DNA from: Coriobacteriia bacterium
Lineage (GTDB): Bacteria > Actinomycetota > Coriobacteriia > Coriobacteriales > Eggerthellaceae
Reading direction: 5' to 3'
DNA length: 59,867 nt
Assembly: GCA_030536315.1 (NCBI GenBank)
Contig: JAUNQF010000005.1
Location: 1-59,867 of the forward strand
Part shown: in pieces, positions 22,053 to 34,070 of the stretch
Position numbering within the stretch: position 1 is the first letter of the stretch
How the letters are laid out: every line of letters starts with the position of its first letter
The notes under the pieces: model-generated
The model's database searches: none
Told to the model about the DNA's origin: nothing
The model's input: the letters and a program-made list of their open reading frames with translations, nothing else
Position numbers and translations under genes: made by a program

Positions 22053-22125
22053 GCGGACGTGGCTCAGTTGGTAGAGCACAACCTTGCCAAGGTTGGGGTC
22101 GCGGGTTCGAACCCCGTCGTCCGCT
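22053..22125 (+). tRNA. tRNA-Gly(GCC)
   Basis: This 73-nt tRNA has acceptor GCGGACG/CGTCCGC, anticodon arm CAACC-TTGCCAA-GGTTG, T-loop GGTTCGAAC and an encoded CCA at 22126-22128. Confidence 0.95.
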
Positions 22126-22139
22126 CCATTTTTTTATAG

Positions 22140-22210
22140 GGCGACATGGCCAAGTGGTAAGGCAGAGGCCTGCAAAGCCTTTATCTCCGGTTCGAATCCG
22201 GATGTCGCCT
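22140..22210 (+). tRNA. tRNA-Cys(GCA)
   Basis: This 71-nt tRNA has acceptor GGCGACA/TGTCGCC, anticodon loop CTGCAAA, T-loop GGTTCGAAT and an encoded CCA at 22211-22213. It is the ordinary Cys tRNA, not a UGA reader. Confidence 0.95.
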
Positions 22211-22234
22211 CCATTCTTTACATAGGAGGTTAAA

Positions 22235-23608
22235 GTGTCAAATTCGCCAAAAACTATTTCACGAAAATTCATCTACTTTTTCGGCGCATTTGGGGGCATT
22301 TTATTTGGTTACGATATCGGCGTCATGACGGGCGCACTTCCATTTTTAAAAATTGATTGAGGAATCGAAGACCCGGCACTCATCGGTTGAATTACTTCAA
22401 TCTTAATGTTGGGAGCAATCTTCGGTGGAATTTTAGCGGGCCACTTTTCTGATAAATATGGACGAAGAAAAGTCATCTTGTTTTCATCATTCGTATTTGC
22501 AATAGGAGCTGTAATGGCTGCTTTCTCACCAAATCAAATGGTTGAATGGCTTCTTGCATCAAGGATTTTATTAGGGCTTGGCGTGGGAGCTGCTTCGGCA
22601 TTGGTGCCTTCGTATATGTCAGAAATGGCGCCGGCAAATAAGCGAGGAATGCTTTCTGGCTTAAATCAATTAATGATTGTTTCAGGAATGCTTCTATCAT
22701 ATATTGTCGATTACGCATTGCAAGGTCTTCCAAATAATATTTCGTGAAGGTTGATGCTTGGACTTGCAGCAGTGCCGGCTATCATATTATTGCTTGGAGT
22801 TTTGAGGCTTCCAGAATCGCCAAGATTTTTAGTTAAAAAAGGATTTGAAAAAGAAGCTAAAGAAGTATTAACTTTAATAAGGGAAAAAGACGAAATTGAG
22901 CCGGAGCTAAAAGAAATTGTTAAAACTGCAAAAGAAGAAAACGAAGCAAGAGTGAAGATAACTTTTAGATATTTGTTTGCAAAAAGATACAGATACCTTG
23001 TAATTGCGGGTGTCAGTGTAGCATTCTTACAACAAATAATGGGCGCCAATGCTATCTTTTATTACATTCCTTTGATTGTGGAAGAAGCAACAGGGGTGGC
23101 GGCTTCAAATGCTCTACTCTGGCCAGTAATTCAAGGTGCAATATTAGTTTCTGGCGCTATCTTTTATATGGCTATCGCTGATAAATTTAGAAGGCGTTCA
23201 ATGATTATTACGGGCGGAATTATAATGGGGCTATCGTTTTTAATGCCTGCAATTCTTGGAACTCTTTTAGGATCTGCCTTCCCTAAAGTAATGATTATTG
23301 CATTTTTGTGCATATATGTAGCGTTCTATTCATTTACATGAGCACCTCTTACATGAGTTATTGTTGGCGAAATATTCCCTCTTGGAATTAGAGGAAGAGC
23401 TAGCGGTCTTGCTTCGTCAATGAATTGACTTGGATCATTTGCTGTTGGTCTATTTTTCCCAATTATGACAGCAAGCATGAGTCAAGATATAGTATTTGCA
23501 ATTTTTGGTATAATTTGTTTATTAGCGGTTTTATTTGTAAAATTCAGAGTTCCTGAAACTCAGGGGGAATCTTTGGAACAAATCGAGAAGAAATGGAGTT
23601 TTAAGTAA
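22235..23608 (+). CDS. Sugar porter family MFS symporter (pentose/hexose:H+)
   Basis: This 457-residue, 12-TM member of the sugar porter family is marked by GYDIGVMTGALPF, SDKYGRRKVI, RILLGLGVG, PESPRFLVKKG, QQIMGANAIFYYIP and the C-terminal PETQGESLEQIE. XylE/AraE-type members import arabinose, xylose or galactose with protons; the operon context favours arabinose. Six TGA codons are read as Trp. AGGAGG five bases upstream supports a GTG start. It is the first gene of the arabinose operon, just after tRNA-Cys, and the kinase follows after one base. Confidence 0.92.
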
Positions 23609-23609
23609 A

Positions 23610-25205
23610 ATGGATAATGAAAAGAATAAAGCCATAATTGAAAATGGCGACGGAATTTTAGGCGTTGAGTTTGGCTCAACAAGAATCAAGGCTGTGCTTA
23701 TTGATGATGCTGGCGAAGTTCTTGCAACAGGTGGCCACAATTGGGAAAACCACTTCGACAATAATCTTTGAACTTATCCGCTTGACGAAGTTTGATCTGG
23801 GCTTGCAAGTTGTTATGAAGACTTGTGCAAAGACGTCAAAGTGAAGTATGCCTCTGAAATTACAAAGCTTAAGGCATTTGGAATTAGCGGAATGATGCAT
23901 GGTTACCTTCCCTTCGACAAGCAAGGTAATCAACTTGCTGAATTTAGAACTTGAAGAAACAATAACACGGGCAAAGCTGCTGACGAACTTACACAATTAT
24001 TTAACTACAACATCCCTCAACGTTGAAGCATTGCTCACATATATCAAGCAATTCTAAATGGCGAAGACCATGTTGGTGATATTGACTTTCTAACAACACT
24101 TGCAGGATATGTTCATTGGAAATTAACTGGAGAAAAACTTGCAGGCGTTGGCGAAGCTTCGGGAATGTTCCCTATCAATCTTGAGACTCATGATTATGAC
24201 GAAGAGATGTTAAATAAATTTAGTGATTTGATTAAAGACAAAAATTTTGGTTGGAATTTAAAAGATATTTTGCCAAAAGTTTTAGTTGCTGGCGAAAATG
24301 CCGGAGCGCTTACTGACGAAGGCGCAAAACTTCTTGATAAATCAGGAAAACTTCAAGGTGGCGCAATTGCTTGTCCGCCAGAAGGAGACGCAGGAACTGG
24401 AATGGTTGCAACTAACAGTCTTGCTAAAAGAACTGGTAACATTTCTGCTGGAACTTCGGCGTTTGCAATGCTTGTTTTAGAGAAAAATCTAAAGGAGCTC
24501 CACACAACAATTGATATGGTTACTACCCCAGCTGGAGACCTTGTGGCTATGTCTCATGCAAACAATTGCACTACAGAAATTAACGCTTGGGTATCTTTAT
24601 TTAAAGAAGTTTTGGAACTTGGTGGTTCGAATATTGACACTAACGAACTCTACACTTTGCTATTTGAAAACTCACTTAAGGGTGACGCAGATTGCGGAGA
24701 GCTCTTGCCATATTGTTTTCATTCTGGCGAAGACATTGTTGGACTTGAACAAGGTTGCCCAAGTTTCATTCATCCTACCAAGGCAAATTTCAATCTTGCA
24801 AACTTCATCCGAGCACAAATCTATTCCTGCTTTGCTGCAATGAAGATTGGTATGGATATTCTTATTAAAGACGAAGGTGCAAAAATTGACAAGATGGTAT
24901 GCCATGGCGGAATTTTTAAGACCGAAGGCGTGGCTCAACGTTTCTTGGCAGCTGCACTTAACACAAACATTGAAACTTTCAGTACTGCTTCGGAAGGTGG
25001 CGCATGAGGCATCGCACTTCTTGCAGCATTCAGCGCAAAAGATGGCAACGAAAGCTTATCTGACTTTATAAATAAGATTTTTGAATCTTACGGAGTCATT
25101 AGTGTTGAAGCAAATGCTGATGAAGTAGCTGGTTACGATAAATTTATTAAAGTCTACAAGAAAGGTCTTCCAGCCGAAAAAGACTTAACTGAGAAGTTCA
25201 ACTAA
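23610..25205 (+). CDS. FGGY carbohydrate kinase, probable L-ribulokinase
   Basis: This 531-residue sugar kinase of the FGGY fold has a first phosphate loop ILGVEFGSTRIKAVLID, the second loop SAGTSAFAM, and GGI plus GGAWGIALLAAF in the C-terminal domain. It resembles the kinase group found beside arabinose isomerase in some gut bacteria rather than classical AraB. With araA in the same operon, phosphorylation of L-ribulose is the likely role (inference). Five TGA codons are read as Trp, including that of GGAWG. D-xylulose is another possible substrate. Confidence 0.82.
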
Positions 25206-25230
25206 ATTTATTAGGCTTAAAAGAGTTAAC

Positions 25231-27618
25231 ATGGAAAATAAAGCATTTAATATTAAATTCAACAAAAAGGGTAACTTAATTGGACTTTATCAAAATGGCG
25301 ACAAGTACAATATGAATTGGGTTGTTGACCCAGCCTACCTAAAAAAAGTTGGTTTTAAGGATGACGATAAACTTTTTGGCGAATTTGAAGTTGTTACTTT
25401 TGGTGAAAAGCGAAGATCTATTAATGCAAAGCACCGAAAAGTTGTAACCGACGATTATAGGACTTCGGTAATTTATGATGATAGGCGCGTAAAAATGGAA
25501 GTTATTTATAACTTACGCGATGCCGAATACGAAGGTCTTGATTTTAAAGTTCAACTTACTAATAAAACCAATGAAAATTTTCAAATTAATGACTTTAGAG
25601 TATGGACTCCTTTTGCTCATATAATGTATCGTGATAAAAATGTTTTAAAAAACATTAATGAAAGTTGCACAGTAACGCCTTCTATTTCGAAAGATTTTAC
25701 TCGTCTTGCAATGGTCCGAAACAACAATAAAGGCCCAAATCTTGGAATGTATCAAACTTGGGGTGAGACAAAATCTGTGGGTACTTATTGCGAATATTCT
25801 AATTTATTTTTTGAAAATGTTTCTCCATCGCTTGATGGAATTTTATTTCACCAATTAGTTTTAGCCGGTGGTTATGTTGAAAAGGACGTTCCTCATCACG
25901 ATTGAATTTATGATCATAGCCCTATCGATCTTCCTGCAAATACAACAAAAGAATGGACTTGAACAATTTGTTCATTCAAAGATAAAAATGATTTTGGAAC
26001 TCAGGGCAAAAATCTTGGAATGCCATACATAGGTTATAATCCTTATACCCATGCAGGTGGTTATGTTGCACTTGAGGTGCGTTTACCACTTCGTCGCCGA
26101 ATTACAAACATTTATGTTTGATTTAATAAAAATGGCTATCTTCAAAAGTATGAATTGCCGCATAAGTATTATGAGCCTACTGGAGGTTTTATTTACTTCC
26201 AAGTTCATGAACAAGGAGAGCATAAAATTGAAGTAGTAATGGATGACGGCTGTAGTGATTGCGTTGTTCTAAATGTCATGGATAAAATTCCGCAACTTCT
26301 TAAAGAACGTTGTGATTATATTTGTGATACTTTGTATCACGGCAAAAATGACAAAGTCCCCTACTGCTTTTACCCTGTTTCAAACCAGGGCGAAAGCATC
26401 GGTAAGTTAAACCTTGTCTTAAAGTACAGTATTTTGGCAAATAAATTTAATCCTTCACATATTAAAAAAGTTGAAGAAAGTGCTGTTTATTACATTAAAC
26501 AAAAGTGATTTGAAAATGGAGACTTTTTAAAGCCTGTAAAACTTTATGGAAGTTTTTATCGTGTTATGGATTTTGAATATATTGCTCACACCTTCTTCTT
26601 GCTTTCGCAAATTCCTAACAAATATTTAAAATTGAATAATGCTAAAACTTATATGGATTGAGCGCTACAGGTTTTTGAACTTCGGATTAATCCAGATTTA
26701 CATAAGCTAAAGCGCGCTAAAGAAGAAACTCAAATGTTAGGTGTTTTCTTTTTATATGCTCCTGAACTTTTAGAAGCGCTAAAGGCAACTGGAGACATAA
26801 AGCGTTATAAAAAATATAAAAAGCTTTGGGATAACATTATAAAAAGAGTTGGTGATGGTGCTGATACTTATAAGGGTGCAATTACTGAACATTATTTTGA
26901 TAATGCAGGATTTGGTCCAAGTGCTGGTGCCTTGGCAATGAATGGTCACTTGAAGGGCGCCCGTAAATATGCCGAACTTCTTGTTGCTAACATTGGTTAT
27001 TCAAATGATTTTCGTGCTCAAAACCCTCACAGATGGTGAGAGGCGCTTTCTTATATGACGCATTCTTTGTGAGGAGGAATTTCTGCTGCAAGTATGCTTA
27101 AGTGTTATGAAGCATTAAATGATTGAAAGATGCTTGATGCCGCATATTATGCAACAGTTGCAATTTTATATTGTTATGATACACATGCAAATGCTTGCAA
27201 CTTACGTTTAAATAAAGGCGAGGCAGCTTCAACTTATTCTGTTGCGGGACCATTAATTAACTTCCCAAAAATTTCGCGCGACAGGTTTGGACAATCTGTC
27301 TTCGCAGAGCTTGGAGGAATATTTAGCAAGCTATTTGCAAATGACGATAGCACCATGGATTGAGACATGGGCGAAGAAATGTGTGCATATTTAGATGGAT
27401 TTGGAACAAAAACATTTGTTTATGAATTGCAAGGTATTATTTATGTGGTAAATGGAGTTCCCGTTCAAACAAAAGATGGCTACATAATTAAAAGCTATGC
27501 GCCATTTCCAAAGGAATTTCATTTCCTAGACAAAGATTGACATTTCGTTTGCAAAAAGAACGAAACAATAAGTCAGGTAAGGCTGACTAAAAATGGATTT
27601 AAACGAATAAAGGAGTAA
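25231..27618 (+). CDS. Unclassified intracellular glycosidase-like protein
   Basis: A 795-residue protein with no signal peptide. Residues 1 to about 250 look like a beta-sandwich; about 380-690 are helical with aromatic repeats (NPHRWWEALSYMTHS, GGISAASMLKCYEAL) like an alpha/alpha toroid, and a small beta tail follows. That layout is typical of several glycoside hydrolase and DUF5695-like families, but I cannot assign one. About ten TGA codons are read as Trp. It lies between the kinase and the GPH symporter, so it may hydrolyse imported arabino-oligosaccharides (inference). The gene body contains the ribosome binding site of the next gene. Confidence 0.6.
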
Positions 27619-27620
27619 AA

Positions 27621-29063
27621 ATGGCAAAACCAAAAGAAGTCACAAAAGACACAGGAGACGTAAAGTTATCGCTTAAAGAAAAGTGTGGTTATGCTTGCAC
27701 AGACATGGCAGGCAACTTGCTTTACGTTACAATTTCAACTTACATCATGTATTTCTATACTGATGTATTTGGAATTCCAGCATCAGGAGCACTTGGCGCA
27801 AGTATTATTTTGCTTGTTGCTCGTTTTGCAGATGCATTAAGCGCAATTGTGTGAGGTTCGATTATCGATCACACAAAAACTAAATGAGGACAATCTCGTC
27901 CGTGGTTCTTATGGTTAACAGGACCTTTTGTTGTTACAGTTTGGTTGGCATTTTTCGCTCCAGATTTACCAGATGGAGCTCCTAAGTTTTGGTACGCAAT
28001 GATTACCTATATTTTAAGCGCGGGCATTGTTTATACTGGAGTTCAAACTGCAATTACTGCTATTTTGCCAAACCTTACAAGTAATAACAGGGAGCGCATT
28101 AATGCTAACACATTCCGTATGGCAGGTGGAAGCTTGGGAAGTTTTATTACCTGTTCACTTTGTATTCCTTTGGTTGGAGCTTTTGGTTATGCCTTAACTG
28201 GAGAGAAAAATGACAAAGTTGGGTTCATGGTTACCATTGCCCTATTTGGAATTCTTGCAGCGGCAATGTTAATTTTCGCTTTTACAAGTCTAAGAGAACG
28301 CAATTTTCATCCAGAAACTCAAAAACCAATTCCTTTTAAAGATTCACTTCGTGCTTGCAAAGGAAACTGACCTTGAATTATTTTGGTAGTTGCATTTGTA
28401 ATTTACTGGGTTGCTCAAAGTACACGAAATGGTACATCAACTTATTATGCTAAATATGTTTTGGGCAACGAAAATCTAACCTCGCTAATCAATGGAGTCC
28501 AAGTTTTGGGATTAATTGGAACATTTAGCATGCCTTTCTTGGTAAAGCATACAAGCAAAACTGGAACAATGCTTATTGGTCTTGCCGTTGGGGCTGTTGG
28601 ACAGCTTTGCATACCTCTTGCTGCAAACTTCGCAGGAGTTGATATTCTTGGGATTCCAGGAGATATGGTTGTATTTACAATCTTTTGAACTATTGGAGTT
28701 TTAGGAGCATCTGTTGCAGTTGGCATGCCGTTTGCAATGCTTGCCGACACTGTTGATTATGGCGAATGGAAAAATGGAGTACATGCAGCCGGATTTTTAA
28801 CTGCTGTTGGTTCGGCATTTTGCATTCAGGCGGGCAGTGGCTTCGGCGCTTATGTTCCACTTGAAATTATGAATGCGGCAGGCTATGTTGCTAATCAGGT
28901 TCAAACGCCCGAGGCGCTAAACGCAATTAGTTTTTGCTTTATATACCTGCCAGTAATAGTTTATGCAATTGTTGCTGTAATTATGCTTTTCTATATTAAA
29001 TTCGAAAAGATGGAACCAATGATTAAAAAAGAGCTTGCAAAACGTCACGCTCAGAAGAAATAA
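27621..29063 (+). CDS. GPH family cation symporter (glycoside-pentoside-hexuronide)
   Basis: 480 residues and 12 TMs of the GPH family, with CGYACTDMAGNLLYVTISTY near the start, SIIDHTKTKWGQSRPW after TM2-3 and MLADTVDYGEWKNGVHAAG in the second half. Such carriers import melibiose-, xyloside- or glucuronide-like oligosaccharides with Na+ or H+. Together with the preceding glycosidase-like gene it suggests uptake of a short pentoside. Five TGA codons are read as Trp. AAAGGAG overlaps the upstream stop, so translation is coupled. Confidence 0.92.
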
Positions 29064-29093
29064 TAATATCTTAGTAAAGTAAAAGGAGAAATT

Positions 29094-30578
29094 ATGAAAA
29101 AGATGAACGATTATAAATTTTGGTTTGTTGTAGGAAGTCAATTTTTATACGGCCCCGAAGTTTTGGAAACCGTTGCTTCGCGCGCCCAAGAAATGGCAGA
29201 CACGCTAAATAAGTCTGGCAAACTTCCTTGCGAGATTGTTTATAAGGTTACTGCTAAAACTCCGGAGGAGATTACAAATGTTGTTAAGGAAGCAAACTAC
29301 GATGACAGTTGCGCTGGAATTATTACTTGGATGCACACATTCTCCCCTTCTAAGATGTGGCTTAATGGTCTAAAACTTTTGCAAAAACCATATTGTCATT
29401 TAGCAACACAATATAACAAAAGCATTCCTAACAAAGAAATAGATATGGACTTTATGAATCTTAACCAGGCGGCTCATGGAGACCGTGAGCATGGTTTTAT
29501 TGCAGCAAGGCTTCGAATTCCTCGTAAAATAATTGCTGGTTATTGGAAAGATGCGAAGGTCCAAAAGCGCCTTGGCGACTGAATGCGAGTTTGTGTTGGT
29601 GTTGCCTTCTCTAAAGAATTAAAAGTTATGCGCTTTGATGACAACATGAGAAATGTTGCAGTTACCGAAGGTGACAAGGTTGGCGTTCAAGAAGTTTTGG
29701 GTTGGCAAGTTAATACATGGCCAGTTGGTCAACTTGTTGAATATATCGAAGATGTTAGCGAAGATGAAGTCGATGAAAAAATTAAAGAATACAAAAAGGC
29801 TTACAAATTTAATACGAAAAACATGGATGCAGTTAGATATCAAGCTAAAGAAGAAATTGCTATTAAGCGCATGCTTGACGAAGAAGGCTGCATGGCATTT
29901 ACAAATACTTTCGAAGACCTCTACGGAATGGAACAGCTTCCTGGCCTTGCATCTCAGCGTTTAATGGAACAAGGTTATGGTTACGGTGGCGAAGGAGACT
30001 GGAAAGTTTCTGCCATGACAGCTATCATCAAAGCAATGTCTGAAGGACAAAGCGGCGGTTCTTCGTTTATGGAAGACTACACTTATGAACTTGACGAAAA
30101 AGGTCAATTCTCTCTTGGCGCTCATATGCTGGAAGTTTGCCCAAGCATCGCTTCGAAGCAACCTCAAATTGAAGTTCATCCGCTAGGCATTGGTGGCAAG
30201 AGTGATCCTGCACGTTTAGTTTTTGAGGGACGCGCAGGCAAGGCTATTGTTGTAACTTTGGTGGGCATGGGTGGCAGACTTCGTATGATTGTTCAAGATA
30301 TTGAAGCTGTTAAACCAATTTATTCAATGCCAAACCTTCCTGTTGCAAGAGTAATGTGGAAGGCAATGCCTGATCTTGCAACTGGAGTTGAGTGCTGGAT
30401 AATGGCTGGTGGAGCTCATCATACAACCTTAACCTACGATGTAAGTGCAGAGCAAATGCATGACTTCGCCAGAATTATGGGTATAGAATTTGTACACATT
30501 GACAAAGACACTACACCAGAAAAATTAGAAAAAGAATTATTCTGCAACGATTTAGCTTATAAATTAAAAGCTAATTAG
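29094..30578 (+). CDS. araA: L-arabinose isomerase
   Basis: This 494-residue enzyme converts L-arabinose to L-ribulose and is close to the family's usual length of about 500. The manganese ligands are recognisable: Glu in GGEGDWK, Glu in MEDYTYE, His in GAHMLEVCP and His in GGAHHTT. Of about ten Trp codons only codon 163 (GDWMRV) is TGA, the rest being TGG, unlike the neighbouring glycosidase and transporter genes. AAAAGGAG lies five bases before the ATG. It is the last gene of the operon and converges on the DUF2779 gene with an 8-bp overlap. No AraD is seen. Confidence 0.97.
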
Positions 30579-32064
30579 AAGCTTCGCGAAGTGCTTCTCA
30601 AACTTTTACCATAGCGTAAGTATCGAGCTCGCAATATTTCAAAAGATTATGGCGGGCTCGTTTTTTATCTTCGTCGTTCATGTGTTCGATGGCTGGGAAG
30701 ATTGCCATGGCTTCGCCGCCGTGATGAACTTGGTCGAGGTTGTGATAATCAAGTTCTGGGTCATCTGGGAACAGCGCCGGCAAAACACTTTTGATTGAAA
30801 AAGAGCCGCCCATTTCTTTGTTATACATCCAACCATTGCTAAAAGGCACAAGCAAATCAACAATATTATCGCGAATGTTTAAAAGATGATTGGCCAAATC
30901 TGGATAAGCGTCCGCCAACTCCTTAATTCTTCCGCACTCAAAACCCTTGTTATAAGCGGTCGTGCAAACATCCATAGGAATATCAGCAACAAGTTGCTCA
31001 GCCAAAGCACGACGCGGATCTGGACCAGACTCCGCTAAGAATTCCTTATGCTTAAGCTCCCCGCCTTCTTCTTCGATATAGTGAAGCGAATATTGGAAAG
31101 TTATCTGCTGATAAGGACGCGTCCCCTTAAAACGAGGAATCGCATCTTGCATTGTCTCGAAATCCAAAAAATACAAAGGGTAACTTAAACTATCAAGGAA
31201 TTCTTTTATCTTTTCGGGTTCAGCGTAAAGGCCAAAGTCATTCAAAAAATAATCAACTTGACGCTGCTGTTTTTCGTTAAGCATGTCGTGGTAATTGTTG
31301 AGCTCATCAAAACTTACAATTCCTTGATTATAAAATTTCAACTTTTTATCAAAATTAAGTCTATATAAATCAAACACCGAAGGCGTTGGCAAATCCCGAG
31401 AGCAATATTGAAAGAATGAACAATCATAAGGCTTGTGGCAATTACACGAAAGGCCAATTTCAGGCTCATCTTCCATAGCCAATACTTTTTCAGCCTCGGC
31501 TAAGTTATCTTCAACTTTTTCATATTCTTCCAAAATTGCATCACTAATATCTGTGATTTTGAAAAACTCGTGGATATCAAGTTCATCTTCTAAAACATAT
31601 TCGTTGTTGATAACAACCGTATAAGTTTTATTAATTGTTAAACCACAATGCTCCAAAACATATTTTTGATAGGCTAGGTCTGGAAGATAAGCATCCTTCT
31701 CGCCATCCGTTGAACTTTTAACTTCATAAATGCTTCAAGCATTGCCTTCTTTTTTCAAAATATCACAAGCACAATAAAGACCTTCAAAACTAAAAGCAGC
31801 CTCGCAAATTACTTCGGTGCCTTTGTCAATTTCAGTCTTAGTGTTCTCAAGCATTTGCTTGATGTCTAACTTTTCACCATCGCGAACAGTAACATCAGTA
31901 TAATCTCCAAAAAGACCTTTTGCGAGTTCCCCAACGGCAGTTCCAACTTCAAAACGCTTTTGCAAATCTTCAGGAACAACCTCAACTTCGGGCTTATACT
32001 TTTTTAGCCAAGCCAACTTTGGGCACTGGCAAAAACCACAATATTTTGATTTTGAAAAGTTCAT
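30571..32064 (-). CDS. DUF2779 protein: Cas4-like nuclease fused to a DEDD exonuclease-like domain
   Basis: 497 residues. The N-terminal half resembles a Cas4/RecB-type PD-(D/E)XK domain with cysteines at 9, 12 and 14, an IYEVKSST active-site strand and a second cluster, CNCHKPYDCSFFQYC, consistent with an iron-sulphur site. The C-terminal half has LYFLDFETM and later Asp residues like a DnaQ/DEDD exonuclease. The function of the family is not established; DNA repair or defence is plausible. Two TGA codons are read as Trp, the second extending the end to WEALREASN. Its ATG overlaps the stop of a sugar kinase (TAATG), an odd place for a nuclease. Confidence 0.82.
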
Positions 32065-33614
32065 TATTTAGCTCCATGATCGACGGTTTTGTGGACGATG
32101 TCACGCATTTGTGGCCAGGTTTCCATGTAGCGTTCCATGTAGAATTTGTATTCTTCGTGAGCTTTCATGTCTGGCTTGTATTCAGTATCTTTGCGAACCA
32201 TAGCGTCTGCAGCTTCGGCAAAATCTTTATAGATTCCAATGCCTTTTGCAGCGATGATGGCATCCCCTAGGCAACCCGCGCTCTGGCTTTCAACAGTTGT
32301 GTACATTGGAATTCCCGTTACATCGCAATGCATTTGCGTCCAAAATGGCGATTGAGCAATTCCACCACAAGCGATAATTTCGTTGATTTCATAGCCGGCA
32401 TCTTTCATACTAAGAAGGCAATGATTCGCGCCGTAGGCTACCCCTTCGTAGACCGCACGAGCAATATGCGCTGGACTAGTGCCAATTGAAAGGCCCCAAA
32501 ACATGCCACGAGCTTTAGAATCCGCATAAGGCGCACGGTTGCCCTGGAAATAATCCATCATAACAAGGCCATCGGCGCCAATTGGAATGCTTTCGGCTTG
32601 CTTTGTAATGTAGTCATAAATGTTCATATCGTGAGAAACGGCTTCTTCGGTCCAAGAAGCTGGAATCAAGTTATTTCTAAACCAAGTTAGAATTGCCCCC
32701 GAAGCGGTCTGCCCGCCTTCGAGCAAACTTGTGCCGTCATACATGCAATTTGGATAGGTGCCATTAACTCCATCAACGTGGAAGTCCTTCTCGGAAAGAC
32801 CGAGCAAACAAGTGCTGGTGCCACCAATTAAAGTCATGCCATTTGGGCGCACACCCCCGACTCCAAACATACAAGCGTTGCAATCTGCGGTGCCTTCGAC
32901 TACAACAGTATTTGTGCTAAGGCCAAACATCTCAGCCGCAGCCTCACTTACGTTACCAACAACATCGCCAACACTTAAAACTTCGCTTGGAATTTTGTCA
33001 ACAACATCGCCGATTCCACAAGCCTCAAAAAGATCCGTTGGAAGTCCGCCATTTTTATCATCGAAGTTCCAGCGAAACGCAGCAACAGACTTACTTAAAG
33101 TCTTTTTGCCAGTCAAAACTCAATTGAGCCAATCTTCGAATTCGAACATAGTCTGGGTGCTTGCCCAGTTCTCAGGCTCATATTTTTTTACCCACATATT
33201 TTTAGGGATCATAGTATCAGCCCTAAATGCAGGCTTATAAAAGCGAGTGGCTTCGTAGTCTTTGCGAATCGAATCAATGAAGTCGGCCTCTTCGGCAGCA
33301 CGAACATCCATCCACAAAATTGGAGGACGAACAGATTTATCATCCTTGCCTAAGTAAACTAAAGTGTTGGTCGTGGCATCGCAACAAATTGCGGCGATGT
33401 CGTTTTTGTCAACGCCAGCTTTCTTGATGCTCTCAGGAATTGCAGTCTTTAGCGCATTAAGCCATTCAACATCACTTTGCTCAGCCCAACCATTTTTAGG
33501 ATAAGTTGTGCCGTATTCAGAAATCGCATAAGCAAGATTGTTTCCAGTCTCATCAAAAATTGCAACACGAACACTTCCTGTGCCGCAATCAATTCCCATT
33601 AAATGCTTAGCCAT
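32064..33614 (-). CDS. FGGY carbohydrate kinase, ribulokinase-like
   Basis: This 516-residue FGGY kinase has GIDCGTGSVRVAIFD at the N-terminus, LWMDVRAAEEA, IGGTSTC and YEGVAYGANHC/ACGGIAQS in the C-terminal ATP-binding half. It is closest in style to ribulokinase and polyol kinases, and the exact pentulose or polyol is uncertain. One TGA (at 33117-33119) is Trp in DWLNWVLTG. It sits in gpsA-like/xylB/rpiB/kinase/DUF2779 with gaps of about ten bases. With RpiB beside it, D-ribulose or D-ribitol metabolism is possible. Confidence 0.82.
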
Positions 33615-33623
33615 AGCTTCCCC

Positions 33624-34061
33624 CTATTCATTTTCAAAATCAACGATGCGCTGAACCTTCGCAACACTTCGTCCGTTCATATCAAATTCTCCAGCACCCA
33701 AAAACTCTTTAATAAGTTGCTTAGCAAGCTCAATTCCAATAACCTGCGAGCCCATTGTTATGATGTTTGCGTTGTTTGATAGCTGTGCGCGTTGTGCCTG
33801 GTAGACATCGTGAATATTTGCGGCATAAGCGCCTTTAACCTTGTTTGCGGCAATAGAAACACCAATTCCTGTCCCACAAAGCAAGATACCTTTATCAAAA
33901 TCTCCAGCAGCGACTGCCTTGGCAACTTTTATTGCAGTGTTAGCATAAATTGGATCGACGTCTCCGAAGTCCTCCACATCATGTCCCAAACTTTTAGTAA
34001 ACTCAATTAGTTGTTGCTTAAAATCTTCGGCGTTTGGGTCGCAACCAAAAACAATCTTCAT
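33624..34061 (-). CDS. rpiB: Ribose-5-phosphate isomerase B (RpiB/LacAB family)
   Basis: 145 residues with GCDPNAEDFK at the N-terminus, the active-site loop GILLCGTGIGVSIAANK (Cys base) and NANIITMGSQVIG. It interconverts ribose-5-P and ribulose-5-P; LacA/B-type relatives use other aldose phosphates. AGGAGG lies five bases before ATG 34061, which decides the start over the TTG three bases upstream. It contains no Trp. It lies between two sugar kinases, linking their products to the pentose phosphate pathway. Confidence 0.9.
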   Translation of the reverse strand: MKIVFGCDPNAEDFKQQLIEFTKSLGHDVEDFGDVDPIYANTAIKVAKAVAAGDFDKGILLCGTGIGVSIAANKVKGAYAANIHDVYQAQRAQLSNNANIITMGSQVIGIELAKQLIKEFLGAGEFDMNGRSVAKVQRIVDFENE

Positions 34062-34070
34062 CAATTCCTC

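Noticed and set aside
22039-22272. Minus-strand open frame over tRNA-Gly and tRNA-Cys
   Set aside because: It is the antisense of two tRNA genes and the start of a transporter gene, with no independent support.
30571-32064. CRISPR-Cas locus suggested by the Cas4-like domain
   Set aside because: No repeat array or other cas gene was seen nearby, and the domain is fused to a DEDD exonuclease as in DUF2779.
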